A DNA stretch of 64,000 nt, taken from Verrucomicrobiota bacterium (lineage in GTDB: Bacteria; Verrucomicrobiota; Verrucomicrobiia; Opitutales; UBA953). Under the pieces are notes generated by a model. The model was not told where the DNA came from, ran no database searches, and worked only from the letters and a program-made list of their open reading frames with translations. How positions within the stretch are numbered: position 1 is the first letter of the stretch; each line of letters begins with the position of its first letter. A program made the position numbers and the translations under genes. The DNA lies in the NCBI GenBank assembly GCA_003569205.1, contig BGOK01000003.1, forward strand, positions 124,001 to 188,000. The letters run 5' to 3'. Below are positions 9,258-19,557 of the stretch, piece after piece.

Positions 9258-10000
9258 ATGTCAGGTCATAGTAAATGGCACACGACCAAGCGGCATAAGG
9301 CCGTCATCGACGCTAAGCGCGGCAAGGTTTTCTCCGTGCTGGCGAAAGAAATCTCCCTCGCGGCCCGTGCAGGTGGCGGTAGTCCCGAGACCAACGTTCG
9401 CCTCCGCACGTTGATGGATAAGGCCCGTGCGGCGAACATGCCGTCGGACAATATCAAGCGGGCGGTACAGAAGGGTACCGGCGAAATTCCCGGCGTCGTT
9501 TACGAAGAGATTACCTACGAAGGCTATGCCCCCGGTGGCGTCGGTATCATTGTCGAGAATCACGACCGATAATAAGAACCGCGCCGCGGCCGAAGTGCGC
9601 CAAGCCTTTAACGATAACGGGGGCAACATGGCACAGACTGGTGCCGTATCGCATAGTTTCCAGCGGAAGGGCCAAATCTTGATTGGCGCGGCGCAGATCT
9701 CCGAGGATCAGCTCATGGAGCTCGTCCTCGAGGCCGGCGCCGATGACATCATTAATCCACGGCGACCACTTCGAGGTGCTATGCGCGATTGCCTCGTACG
9801 ACTCCGTCGCCAAAGCCTTGCAGGAAAAATCTCTGAAGCCAGAATCCAGCGAAATTGCCTACGTCACGAGCATCCCGGTGCCAGTCAGCGACGTGGCGAT
9901 TGCGAAGCAGGTCATGGAACTCATTGACGCCTTGGAGTCCCTCGACGACGTGAAGGCCGTGCACGGCAACCACGAGATCGACGAGAAGTTGCTCGGGTAG
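9258..10000 (+). CDS. yebC: YebC/PmpR-family protein (two single-base insertions)
   Basis: Conserved YebC/TACO1-family cytoplasmic protein, described in various bacteria as a transcription regulator or as a factor that aids ribosomes stalled on proline-rich sequences. The start [14 protein letters not shown] and the segment [20 protein letters not shown] are diagnostic. The frame is broken twice. Near 9560, removing one C turns a false stop into [18 protein letters not shown], which aligns without gaps to the family's VExLTDNKNR. Near 9753, removing one C joins EAGADDIIN to [11 protein letters not shown]. With both corrected, the gene is exactly 247 codons (246 aa), the normal size. Two indels in 200 bases, next to frame breaks in yidC and eno, point to a poor consensus here. 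Confidence 0.88.
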
Positions 10001-10031
10001 GTCGTTTTCCGGCTTCCCTGCGCGCTGCCTT

Positions 10032-10056
10032 GAGGCCACCCTGTCGGGGTGGCCTC
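10032..10056 (+). terminator. Hairpin, probable yebC terminator
   Basis: A 9-bp perfect stem GAGGCCACC/GGTGGCCTC with a 7-base loop starts 31 bases after the yebC stop. The following bases (tatttcc) are only partly T-rich, so termination strength is uncertain. The candidate GTG start of the next gene lies inside the right arm of this stem. Confidence 0.6.
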
Positions 10057-10587
10057 TATTTCCTCGTCCCGTCCTGGCCCCTCAACCGTCCGCACGGCGG
10101 CCCGCGCGGTGATTTTGCGGGGGTCGGAGTTATTAGTCGTCCGGGTGCGGACCGACGAAGGGGAATTCCTGGTCCTACCAGGCGGCGGTCAGGAGCATGG
10201 CGAAACGTTGACCGATACCGTCCAGCGCGAGGTTTTTGAGGAACTGGGCTTGAGGGTCGTTCCCGGCCGCTTGGTCTACCTCCGCGAGTATGTCGGCAAG
10301 AACCATGGCATGCACCGCATCCATGGCCGCTTCCATCAGGTCGAAGCCGTCTTCCACTGTGCGTGTGGTGATTTTTCGCCCATCGGTGGTGGCCTGACTA
10401 CCGATCGTCGGCAGATTGGTTTCGAGTGGATTCCCTTGGAAAAACTGGCCGATTACCCCCTTTCCCCGCAGGGACTAGGGGCGATTATCGCCAGTCCCTG
10501 CAAGATGGCTCCGCGCGTTACCTGGGGGATGTGCACTGAAGGCTTGCCAGCAGCCTTTCTGTTCCCTTTGTTCACCTTCCGCTTTTT

Positions 10588-10597
<10 letters not shown>
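10049..10597 (+). CDS. Nudix hydrolase
   Basis: Hydrolyses a nucleoside diphosphate linked to another moiety; the substrate is unknown. A complete Nudix box is present, GGGQEHGETLTDTVQREVFE followed by ELGL, fitting GX5EX7REUXEEXGU with both metal-binding glutamates. The preceding RAVILRGSELLVVRV is the usual first strand. The start is uncertain: GTG 10049 gives a Ser/Pro-rich leader of about 17 residues and lies within a hairpin; a GTG at 10108 would begin directly at the first strand. The 3' end is unusual: the last codon and TAG stop (10595-10597) fall inside the acceptor stem and following bases of tRNA-Val, a 10-base overlap with the tRNA gene. Confidence 0.82.
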
Positions 10598-12120
<1,523 letters not shown>

Positions 12121-12146
12121 CCCTTCGTTCGGAGCTTCCGACTCAA

Positions 12147-12174
12147 GGGCCGCCCAAATGGGCGGCCCCTTTTG
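12147..12174 (+). terminator. Rho-independent terminator of eno
   Basis: A 9-bp perfect GC stem, GGGCCGCCC/GGGCGGCCC, with tetraloop AAAT and a following CTTTT tract lies 26 bases after the enolase stop. Confidence 0.93.
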
Positions 12175-12280
12175 TTGACTCACTCAAGTGGGGCGTCCGT
12201 TCGCTGCCTGTGGGTCCCCAGCGACGCCTGGAGGCTGGGCTGGGGCTTGCCGTTTGACGGTGAGCCCTTAACTTGGCGGG

Positions 12281-13204
12281 GTGCTTCGCCCCCTCGCCCT
12301 CTGCTTCTTTGCCCTCGTGGCCGCCGCGGCCGAACCTGCGGTCGAACGGCTGTTTGTCTTAGGCGATTGGGGCTGGGCTGACCCCGACATGGAGCGGCAG
12401 TATTCGTTGGTACGGCAAAACGCCGACTTACAACGGGCCGTGGCGAAGGCGATGGCCGTGCAGGCCGCGAAGGAGCCGGTTTCGGCAGTCGTGACGACGG
12501 GCGATAACTTCTATCCGAGTGGCGTGAAGTCGGTCACGGACCCGCGCTGGACGACGTCGTTTGAGCAGGTTTACGCCGCGCCAGCGCTGCAGGTGCCATG
12601 GATTGCTTCGCTCGGTAACCACGACCATGACCACGAAAACTCGGCGCAGGCTCAAGTCGATTACGCGGCTAAGTCCAAGGGCCGCTGGATTATGCCAGCC
12701 CTTTACTACGCGCACCATCTTCCCGTCCAAGATATCCGCGTGATTGTCCTCGACGCCTGCTCGCTGAGCCCGCGGTGGAATTCGCGTTATTTCAGCGCCG
12801 AGGCCGAGCGGGCGACTGCGGCCCAATGGGCATGGGTCGAAACTGAACTAGCCAAGCCCGCCCGCTGGAAGGTTGTCGTCGGCCACCTGCCCATCCGCAG
12901 TCACGGTATCCATTCCACTGAGCCCGAATATATCCGTCGGCTGACCCCTTTGCTCGAGAAGCACCGCGTCCAACTTTACCTTAATGGACATAACCACCAC
13001 GCCGAACTCGTGAAGGAAAAGGGCGTGGCCTACGTGACTTGCGGCAATGGCTCCGACCTTTACCCGATTGGTTCCGGCCAGGGTTCGGAGTTCATCGGTG
13101 CCTATGCCGGCTTTACGGCCTTGGACTTTGGCCGTGAGGAACTGGTGATCCGCTTCTTTGACGCCGAGGGTAAGGTGCGGCATCGGGCCGTCCAGCCCCG
13201 CTGA
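12281..13204 (+). CDS. Secreted metallophosphoesterase, tartrate-resistant acid phosphatase-like
   Basis: Calcineurin-fold phosphatase, probably periplasmic, releasing phosphate from esters. It starts at GTG 12281 and has a short signal peptide (LRPLALCFFALVAAAAE). The metal motifs appear in order: GDWGW, TGDNFYPSG, GNHDHDH, VVGHLPI and LNGHNHH. GDNFY with GDWG is characteristic of the purple/tartrate-resistant acid phosphatase branch rather than of PhoD or UshA types. The length of 307 aa suits a single-domain enzyme. It begins 106 bases after the eno terminator and ends 26 bases before an AGE-family epimerase; a shared transcript is likely but a shared pathway is not evident. Confidence 0.86.
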   Translation: MLRPLALCFFALVAAAAEPAVERLFVLGDWGWADPDMERQYSLVRQNADLQRAVAKAMAVQAAKEPVSAVVTTGDNFYPSGVKSVTDPRWTTSFEQVYAAPALQVPWIASLGNHDHDHENSAQAQVDYAAKSKGRWIMPALYYAHHLPVQDIRVIVLDACSLSPRWNSRYFSAEAERATAAQWAWVETELAKPARWKVVVGHLPIRSHGIHSTEPEYIRRLTPLLEKHRVQLYLNGHNHHAELVKEKGVAYVTCGNGSDLYPIGSGQGSEFIGAYAGFTALDFGREELVIRFFDAEGKVRHRAVQPR

Positions 13205-13230
13205 GGCCCTGCGTTGACCTGCCCGAGATT

Positions 13231-14445
13231 GTGGCTACACCCAGTCCCGTGACTCCTTACCTGCAGCAGCGTCGCCCTGAGCTCCTCACGGCCTACCGCG
13301 ATGGGCTCCTCCAGGATGTCATTCCTTTCTGGCTGAAGCACGGCATGGACCGCACCAACGGCGGTATCTACACGGCGCTCGGCCGGCACGGCGAACTCCT
13401 TGATTCGGATAAATCGGTATGGTTTCAGGGTCGCGCGGCTTGGACGTTCGCGAATCTCTATAACACGGTGGAGCCGCGCCCGGAATGGCTCGAAGCGGCT
13501 TTGTCCTGCGGCAATTTCCTGCACGACCGTTGTCCGGATCTAACCGGCAAACTCCATTTCACCGTGACGGCCGAGGGCGATCCGCTCCGCATGCGCCGTT
13601 ACGTGTTCAGCGAGTGCTTCGCGGCCATCGCCTACGGGGCCCTCTTTCACGCCACCGGCCAAGCTCAGTGGAAGGAGCGGGCCATCGCCGCGTTTGATCT
13701 TTTCCTGAAGTTCAACCGCGAGTCAGGCCACATCGCCCCGAAGACTTCGCCGGAGACCCGTCCGATGAAGGGTCTCTCGCCGCTGATGATGACCTTGGTG
13801 ACGGCCCAGGACATGCGGGCCGACCTCGGGGATATTTTTGTGCGCGGTAAGACGCTGACACAGTGGGCGGCTGAGGCGATTGCCGAGATCCGGGCGGATT
13901 TCGTGAAGCCCGACCTGAAGGCGGTCATGGAAGTGGTGGGCCCCAATGGTGAAATCTACGATCACTTTGACGGCCGACTGCTAAACCCTGGTCACTCCAT
14001 CGAGGCGGCTTGGTTTATTTTACGCGAGGCCCGTCATCTCGGCAACGAGTCCATGCAGCGACTCGGGCTCGACATGCTCGATTGGATGTGGGCCCGCGGG
14101 TGGGACCGTGAGCATGGCGGGATTCTCTACTTCGTCGATCTCTACGGGAAACCGATCCAAGAGTATTGGCACTTCATGAAATTCTGGTGGCCTCACAACG
14201 AAGCGATTATCGCAACGCTCATGGCTCACGTGATGACCGGTGACCCTAAGTACGCCGAGATGCACCGCCAGGTGCATGATTGGTCTTACGCGCATTTTCC
14301 CGACCGCGAAGGCGGCGAATGGTACGGTTACCTTGACCGCGAAGGCCGCCCGACGACCGAGCTCAAGGGTAACATGTGGAAGGGACCTTTTCATATGCCC
14401 CGCCAGAAACTGGTGTGCTGGCAACTCTTGGAGGGCTTAAGCTGA
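13231..14445 (+). CDS. AGE-family epimerase (N-acylglucosamine 2-epimerase-like)
   Basis: An (alpha/alpha)6-barrel epimerase/isomerase of the renin-binding-protein/AGE family, most likely interconverting ManNAc and GlcNAc. Visible family segments are DRTNGGIYTALGRHG, WFQGRAAWTF, FSECFAAIAYGALF, LLNPGHSIEAAWFILRE, WWPHNEAI and the end motif GNMWKGPFHMPRQ. It starts at GTG 13231, with 404 aa being normal for the family. Its gene ends about 740 bases before the end of a convergent sialidase/NanA/NanM operon. In Bacteroidetes and other bacteria an AGE-type epimerase replaces classical NanE for the ManNAc step, so this is the probable fourth step of sialic acid use here. Cellobiose or mannose epimerase activity is the main alternative. 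Confidence 0.85.
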   Translation: MATPSPVTPYLQQRRPELLTAYRDGLLQDVIPFWLKHGMDRTNGGIYTALGRHGELLDSDKSVWFQGRAAWTFANLYNTVEPRPEWLEAALSCGNFLHDRCPDLTGKLHFTVTAEGDPLRMRRYVFSECFAAIAYGALFHATGQAQWKERAIAAFDLFLKFNRESGHIAPKTSPETRPMKGLSPLMMTLVTAQDMRADLGDIFVRGKTLTQWAAEAIAEIRADFVKPDLKAVMEVVGPNGEIYDHFDGRLLNPGHSIEAAWFILREARHLGNESMQRLGLDMLDWMWARGWDREHGGILYFVDLYGKPIQEYWHFMKFWWPHNEAIIATLMAHVMTGDPKYAEMHRQVHDWSYAHFPDREGGEWYGYLDREGRPTTELKGNMWKGPFHMPRQKLVCWQLLEGLS

Positions 14446-14449
14446 TACC

Positions 14450-15166
14450 ATGCTTGGGCAGAGAGAGCCGATGTCGGGTGATGATTACGTGCCGTGTGTC
14501 GAATGTGACCGCGGTATTCCGCGCACACGCTTCGTCGACGGTAAGGTCGCGTGTCCTTGGTGCCAGGCTGTGCAGGATGATGCGGGCGGGCAGGTGGTCG
14601 TCAGCCCGTTGCCAGTCGGGGCGACGCATCCAAAGGTCACGCAGCGTATTGAAGGGGCGGAGCAGGTCTATGTGGCGCGACAGGGCACGTGGTTCGGTTG
14701 GTTCTGGTTGGCCTTCACGACCGTCCACTGCGTATTCATGTTCTACGGGCTGGCGTACGGGACGGTCCGGATCAACGGCCAGTTGGTCGCGCACCCGAGC
14801 GTCTGGCATTTCCTCGGGCTCTCGGCGTTTTACTCACTTTTCTTTGCCGTTGGCTTCGCGTTCACCCTCAGCCGTTACACCGTTCGACTGGCGGACGCGC
14901 AGGCGACCGTGCGGTTTCGGCTGTTCCCCTTCGTCGGCTGGACTTGGCGTTTGGCCGTCGGCGAGGTGATCCGCGTTTCGTTAGCCTACCGGGGTGCCCG
15001 CGAAAACAATAGCGCGGTGACCGCCGTCGTCTTGGCGTCCGACGGTAAAGAAATCAGCTTTGGTTCCTTCTTGGCCAAGGACGTGAAGGAGTACCTTGCG
15101 GGATCGATTGACGGCTTCTACAACGGTGCCGCAGGCGAGTCGGCTGCCTTCATTCCCAAACCTTGA
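14450..15166 (+). CDS. Zinc-ribbon-like membrane protein of unknown function
   Basis: Not recognised as a named family. The first 50 residues hold two CxxC pairs, CVEC and CPWC, 18 residues apart, a likely small zinc ribbon. Two hydrophobic segments follow (WFWLAFTTVHCVFMFYGLAY and FLGLSAFYSLFFAVGFAFTL), then about 110 residues of soluble sequence that look like a PH-like or DUF-type beta domain (RYTVRLADAQATVRFRLFPF). It starts at ATG 14450, 4 bases after the AGE gene, and a second Met at residue 8 is possible. The spacing suggests one transcript with the epimerase, but nothing ties it to sugar metabolism. Confidence 0.65.
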   Translation: MLGQREPMSGDDYVPCVECDRGIPRTRFVDGKVACPWCQAVQDDAGGQVVVSPLPVGATHPKVTQRIEGAEQVYVARQGTWFGWFWLAFTTVHCVFMFYGLAYGTVRINGQLVAHPSVWHFLGLSAFYSLFFAVGFAFTLSRYTVRLADAQATVRFRLFPFVGWTWRLAVGEVIRVSLAYRGARENNSAVTAVVLASDGKEISFGSFLAKDVKEYLAGSIDGFYNGAAGESAAFIPKP

Positions 15167-15186
15167 GCGCAAATGCTCCGGTCGAA

Positions 15187-16302
15187 TCACTTACCTTCGA
15201 GCTGGGTTCCTGTGATGGTGCGGTAGAGGACGATGGTATTGCTGGCCGGCTCGTAGAGCACGCCCACGTCGGCACCCACCTGAGCCATCGAACTGTAAGC
15301 AAAGGGCCCTGGGAAGAGTAGGGTCGATTCGGCCCAGGTCTTGCCGCCGTCTTCGGAGCGACGGAACGTGCCGTTAGCCCGGTTTTTTCCGGCAGGATTT
15401 AAGAAAAAGATAGTCGTCTTGCCGCCGGCCGTGGCGGAAAGCAGGGAGCCTTGGCAGACGGGCTCGGGCAGGGCGGCATCTTCCGTGGCCTTCGCCCAGG
15501 TAGCGCCACCATCTTGTGACCAGGAAACCTTGCGCAAGGGGGCGCCTGAACGCCAGCGCCGCGAATTCAGATAGAGGGAGCCATCGGCGGTTTCGGCGAC
15601 CTGGACTTCGTTGAGCTGCATGCCTTCCTGGGGCACTTCCGCCCCGCGTTTCCAGGTTTTGCCAGCATCATCGCTGAAGGCGACCCAGTTCACGAAATTC
15701 CGTTTCTCGTCTTGGGAGTTGAACGGTATCACTAGGCGACCCGCAAATTTACCTTTTTGTAGTTGGATGCCGATGCCGGGGCCGGAGGCGCAGGTCACGG
15801 CGTTGTCAGGCTTTACTTCATTACTCACATCGACGGGCTTGGACCAAGTCGCGCCTTCGTCGTCCGACGTCACAAACTTTAGGCGGTTGCCCTTCGGGTC
15901 CTTCGGGCCAGCGGGGAGGCCGCTGAACTCTTTGCCACCCGCGGGGAAAGTCTGGAAGAAGAGGAAGACGCGGCCGCTCTTGGCGTCCTGCACGAGGCAG
16001 GGGTTATTGCAGCTGTCATCTCCCTGCTCATAGGCGAGGGCGGGCTTCGACCACGTTTTCCCTTGGTCCTTGGAGAGAGCGACGAGCAGGTCGTTACCCG
16101 CTTGGTCGGTCGCTTTATCGCGGGCTTCGGCGATGGCGATGAGCGTGCCCTTGGCCGTCATGAGCAGCGCGGGGATGCGCACGGAAGCATGCGTGATATT
16201 CTTCTTCGCTTCGAAGACGGCAATCGTCGGCGTTTCGGAGAGCTTGGGCGCTGCGGTGAGGCAGGCCGGCAGGAGGAGGCAGAGCGTGATTAGTCTTTCC
16301 AT
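15187..16302 (-). CDS. Exo-alpha-sialidase (GH33)
   Basis: Secreted neuraminidase that releases terminal sialic acid from glycoconjugates. It has a signal peptide (LITLCLLLPACLTAA) and a six-bladed propeller marked by five Asp boxes: SKDQGKTW, SDDEGATW, SDDAGKTW, SQDGGATW and SEDGGKTW. The arginine motif RIPALL (usual FRIP) is the first catalytic Arg; EARD just after matches the GH33 catalytic Asp region; LNEVQV fits the Glu region of the Tyr/Glu pair. The length is 371 aa. Its start overlaps the end of the NanA-like gene by 13 bases, placing it last in a five-gene minus-strand operon for sialic acid scavenging. Confidence 0.9.
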   Translation of the reverse strand: MERLITLCLLLPACLTAAPKLSETPTIAVFEAKKNITHASVRIPALLMTAKGTLIAIAEARDKATDQAGNDLLVALSKDQGKTWSKPALAYEQGDDSCNNPCLVQDAKSGRVFLFFQTFPAGGKEFSGLPAGPKDPKGNRLKFVTSDDEGATWSKPVDVSNEVKPDNAVTCASGPGIGIQLQKGKFAGRLVIPFNSQDEKRNFVNWVAFSDDAGKTWKRGAEVPQEGMQLNEVQVAETADGSLYLNSRRWRSGAPLRKVSWSQDGGATWAKATEDAALPEPVCQGSLLSATAGGKTTIFFLNPAGKNRANGTFRRSEDGGKTWAESTLLFPGPFAYSSMAQVGADVGVLYEPASNTIVLYRTITGTQLEGK

Positions 16303-17204
16303 GAGAAATAGCCGATGGCTTCGAGTTCGCCGAGAATCGCTTGGACGCCCGCGGCGTCTGGGTTGGCGTTGGGTAGGCGGGCGGGCCCGACTGGGACGCC
16401 GAGGTGCGTCATCAGAGCCTTGGCGCAGCCCATGTAGCCGCGTTTGGCGACGATGCGGATCACCTGCATCATGCGGTCCTGCTCGAGCTGGCAGGTGGCG
16501 AGGTCGCCCTTGGGGAAGGCCACCATCATGCGCTGCAACGGGCCGGGGACGAAGTTGTACGTGCTGCCGACGCCGCCTTGCGCGCCCATGGCAAGGGCTG
16601 CGAGGAAGTATTCGTCGATGCCCCAGGGTAGGTCGAACTTACCGCCGTCGAGGCGCTTGCCGAGTAGGTAGGTGCCGAGGTCGGGGTTGGAGTATTTCAC
16701 GCCGGCCAGGTTAGGGATGCGCGTGGCGGCGAGCTTCAGGAAATCGTCGACGGGGAAGTTAATCCCCGTCAGCGGAGGGATGTCGTAGTAGTAGAATGGT
16801 AACTCAGGGGCGGCGGCAGCCACTTGAGCGCAACAAGCGACAAGGTCCTCCACGTTGCGCGGCTTGAAGTAAGACGGCGCAATCATCGAGATTGCACTGG
16901 CTTGATTGCGCTGGGCCTGGGCGGCGAGCGTCGCGGCGTCGGCGAGGCAGTTAGCACCGACATGAACAACAACCTTCATGCCGCTGGACTTGGACACGGC
17001 GGCCCAGCGGTCGCCGAGGGCGAGGCGTTCGGTGAGTTGTAGGGAGACGCTTTCGCCGGTCGTACCGCCGATGAAGACGCGGTCAATCTTACGGGCGAGT
17101 AAGTGTTCGGCCTGCCGTTCGACCACCACGAGGTTCAGCGAGCCATCGGCGTGGAACGGGGTGTGGGTGGCGGGACAGAGCCCGTGGAACTTGAAAGCGG
17201 ACAT
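16290..17204 (-). CDS. nanA: N-acetylneuraminate lyase-like aldolase (DHDPS/NAL family)
   Basis: TIM-barrel class I aldolase, most likely cleaving N-acetylneuraminate to ManNAc and pyruvate. Family features are the pyruvate carboxylate site GGTTGES (residues 46-52), the Tyr of PFYYYDIPPLTG (138-140) and the Schiff-base Lys170 in LAGVKYSNPDL. FYYxxP and the KYS context favour NAL over dihydrodipicolinate synthase, as does the operon: a sialidase downstream, a transporter and two NanM-like mutarotases upstream. The 304 residues are typical. It starts at ATG 17204, 10 bases after the MFS gene's stop. The two families cannot be separated with certainty by eye, but context makes NanA the best reading. 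Confidence 0.87.
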   Translation of the reverse strand: MSAFKFHGLCPATHTPFHADGSLNLVVVERQAEHLLARKIDRVFIGGTTGESVSLQLTERLALGDRWAAVSKSSGMKVVVHVGANCLADAATLAAQAQRNQASAISMIAPSYFKPRNVEDLVACCAQVAAAAPELPFYYYDIPPLTGINFPVDDFLKLAATRIPNLAGVKYSNPDLGTYLLGKRLDGGKFDLPWGIDEYFLAALAMGAQGGVGSTYNFVPGPLQRMMVAFPKGDLATCQLEQDRMMQVIRIVAKRGYMGCAKALMTHLGVPVGPARLPNANPDAAGVQAILGELEAIGYFSWKD

Positions 17205-17214
17205 GAGAAGGGGG

Positions 17215-18453
17215 TTAGCGTCGCAAAGCGGCGTTAGGCCTTATGCATAAGACGACCCCAACGGACAGTAAAGCAATCGCCGCGAAGGAGCCGAAGATGA
17301 CGTTGAGAGGGATGTGCGCGTCGCGCATCACGCCGAAGCCCCAGTCGGCCAAGCCGCCGCAACTGATGCTGACCAGGTTCATGAACCCATAGCCCGTGGC
17401 CCGGAGTTCCGGGCGAACGAGCTGACAGAGGATGGGCATGTTATTGCAGTCAAAGAAGCCCCAGCCGAGTCCGAAGAGAATGAGGAAGCCGATGGCCACG
17501 ACGAGCGTACCCGCATTGCCCACGCCGAAGAGGGCGGGTAAGAAGAGGCTCATGCCGAGCGCACTGACGAAGATACGTCCGCGTTCCGTGCGCTGTATCC
17601 AGCGGTCGGCCAGCCAGCCGCCGATCCCGACGCCGATGAGGGAGGCAATCTGGACATAGAGCACGGCCGACACGCCCGCCTTGCCTTGGCCGAGGCCGAA
17701 CTGTTCGCGGAGGATATCAGGCATCCAGTCTTTCACGACCCAGCCCGCGAGTGCCGGCAACGTGAAGTAGAGCACGAGTAGCAGGAAGTTGCGGTTCGTG
17801 AGAAGTTCGTTGAACGCACTGAAGAAGCGCGGGGTTGGAACTCCCGTCTCTGCGCGGGCGGGCGGATTGCGGAGCAGGAAGAAGAGCGGCAGCGCGTAAA
17901 AAATGCCGATCGCCCCGCACCAAGCGAAGGCCGAGCGCCACCCGATGTCTGGGCTCTCCGCCGCATAGCCAGCGAAGCCGCCGAGAATGATACCGATATA
18001 GATACCCATTTGGTGAAATCCAACGGCGCGTGAGCGGGTGGGGCCAAGGTGGAAATCGGTGATGAGGGCGAGGGCGGCCGGGATATAGAAGGCCTCGCTG
18101 ATACCCATGAGCGCGCGGGCGGCGAGTAGCTCGTGGAAACTGTTTACGTACCCCATGTACCAAGTCACCGCTGACCAGACGAGCAGGCTAGCGCAGATGA
18201 CGTTACGCCGGTTGAGGCGGTCGGATAAGTATCCGCCCAGCGGGCTGAGGATGGCGTAGACCCATTTGAATGAGCCCAGTACGAGGCCCCAGTTAGCCGC
18301 GGTCCCGATGTCCGGGATATCGCTCATCATCGAAACCTTCATGGCCGCCAGCATCTGGCGATCAAGGTAGTTGAGCAGCGCGACCGGCACGAGCAGTGCG
18401 ACGACCAGCCATGCGGTGCGCATAGCGGAGGCGTTGGGGGCTTCGTCTTTCAT
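17215..18453 (-). CDS. MFS transporter, probable sialic acid importer
   Basis: Twelve-helix major facilitator carrier with the loop 2-3 signature GGYLSDRLNRRNV and an N-terminal NYLDRQMLAAMK, resembling the anion:cation symporter (hexuronate/ExuT-like) branch. It lies between NanA-like and NanM-like genes; its ATG overlaps the upstream kelch gene's stop as ATGA. Import of free sialic acid across the inner membrane is inferred from this position, as in other bacteria where an MFS NanT serves this role. No TRAP or ABC sialic acid transporter is present nearby to compete for that role. Confidence 0.82.
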   Translation of the reverse strand: MKDEAPNASAMRTAWLVVALLVPVALLNYLDRQMLAAMKVSMMSDIPDIGTAANWGLVLGSFKWVYAILSPLGGYLSDRLNRRNVICASLLVWSAVTWYMGYVNSFHELLAARALMGISEAFYIPAALALITDFHLGPTRSRAVGFHQMGIYIGIILGGFAGYAAESPDIGWRSAFAWCGAIGIFYALPLFFLLRNPPARAETGVPTPRFFSAFNELLTNRNFLLLVLYFTLPALAGWVVKDWMPDILREQFGLGQGKAGVSAVLYVQIASLIGVGIGGWLADRWIQRTERGRIFVSALGMSLFLPALFGVGNAGTLVVAIGFLILFGLGWGFFDCNNMPILCQLVRPELRATGYGFMNLVSISCGGLADWGFGVMRDAHIPLNVIFGSFAAIALLSVGVVLCIRPNAALRR

Positions 18454-19505
18454 CGCAGTTTGACCGGAATCGTCCAGCGCGTGCAGGCGGGCGTGCGGAC
18501 ACCTGGCCGCGTTTCACCGCTGATGGTGACGAGGTCATCGCCGAGTCGTAGTAATGGTGCCGTGGCCACGGGGTGGGGCCATTGATCGACAACTTGAACG
18601 TCCAGCGTTTCCGTATCGATGGCGATGACTTGGGTGCTTTGGCCGGGGTGCGTCGCTGGCGGTTTGCCGTAGTGTTTGCCATCATCGCCGCCGACGAAGA
18701 AGAGGTGATGACCCGCGGCGACGCCCGGACCCGCACTCGCGGCGAGCGGGGTGGGGAGTGCGTGGAATTTAGTCCCTTGGCCATTCGGTTTATTGTAGGT
18801 CAGCGCATCGCGGTAGTCGCGCAGCGGCTTACCTTGGTCAGCGCTCAAAGCGCAGCCGCCCGCCCAGAGGACAACGCCATTTTCATCGGCGCCGACCAGC
18901 GGGAGAATCCGAGCAAACTCTTCTTTGTCGTCGGTCGACTTCCAGCCGTCTTGCGGGCGCGCCAGATCGAGCACGGTCATCGTTGCGAGCGCGGCGGTTG
19001 AGGTAGGTTGCGCCGTGCCTCCGCTAATGATTAAGCGTGTCCCGATGCTCAGGCAGCCGGCGTAGGCGCGCGGCTCTCGAAGGGGAGTGGCCAGCGGGGT
19101 GCATTGACCGTCGGCCTTCACGACGAGCACCGCAGAGAGGTGGCCGTCGGCGTTGCACCCGCCCGCGATGACGAGCCCATCACGCGTGGGCGTTGCGGCG
19201 AACGCCGCGTAGGCGGTGGGCGTGGGGAGCTGTCCAACCAGTCGCCAGGCCCACTTGCCAGCAGTTTTCTTCAATAGGAAAATATCCGTGTAGAAAACTT
19301 TCGTGCCACCGTCCCAAGGCATCTTGCCGGGGAAGTTGCTGCCGCCGGCCGCGAGGATGACCTCTTGTCCGTCGGTATCCTTTAGCACCGCCGCCATCAT
19401 GCCGGCTCGTCCCACTGGATCAGGGATGTCCGGCAAGGGCTCGGCCGCCGTCAAGCGAAGGGCGAGGCAGAGTAAGGTAAAGATGCGGAGAGCGGACAGG
19501 GGCAT
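18450..19505 (-). CDS. Cyclically permuted mutarotase, NanM-like kelch protein (copy 1)
   Basis: Periplasmic six-bladed kelch propeller of the NanM/cyclically-permuted-mutarotase family, which speeds conversion of alpha- to beta-N-acetylneuraminate after sialidase action. I chose ATG 19505, which begins a clean signal peptide (LSALRIFTLLCLALRLTAAE); an ATG at 19535 only adds a charged prefix. Blade motifs include VILAAGGSNFPG, GLVIAGGCN, RLIISGGTAQPTS, GVVLWAGGC and LFFVGGDDGKHYG. The C-terminal ATAPLLRLGDDLVTISGETR closes the permuted blade. It is followed by the MFS gene with a 4-base overlap and preceded by a second mutarotase gene. Confidence 0.85.
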   Translation of the reverse strand: MPLSALRIFTLLCLALRLTAAEPLPDIPDPVGRAGMMAAVLKDTDGQEVILAAGGSNFPGKMPWDGGTKVFYTDIFLLKKTAGKWAWRLVGQLPTPTAYAAFAATPTRDGLVIAGGCNADGHLSAVLVVKADGQCTPLATPLREPRAYAGCLSIGTRLIISGGTAQPTSTAALATMTVLDLARPQDGWKSTDDKEEFARILPLVGADENGVVLWAGGCALSADQGKPLRDYRDALTYNKPNGQGTKFHALPTPLAASAGPGVAAGHHLFFVGGDDGKHYGKPPATHPGQSTQVIAIDTETLDVQVVDQWPHPVATAPLLRLGDDLVTISGETRPGVRTPACTRWTIPVKLR

Positions 19506-19557
19506 GTCGGGGTATCCACGTAGATACCATCTCAACGGATACCTGCCAGCCTAAGCG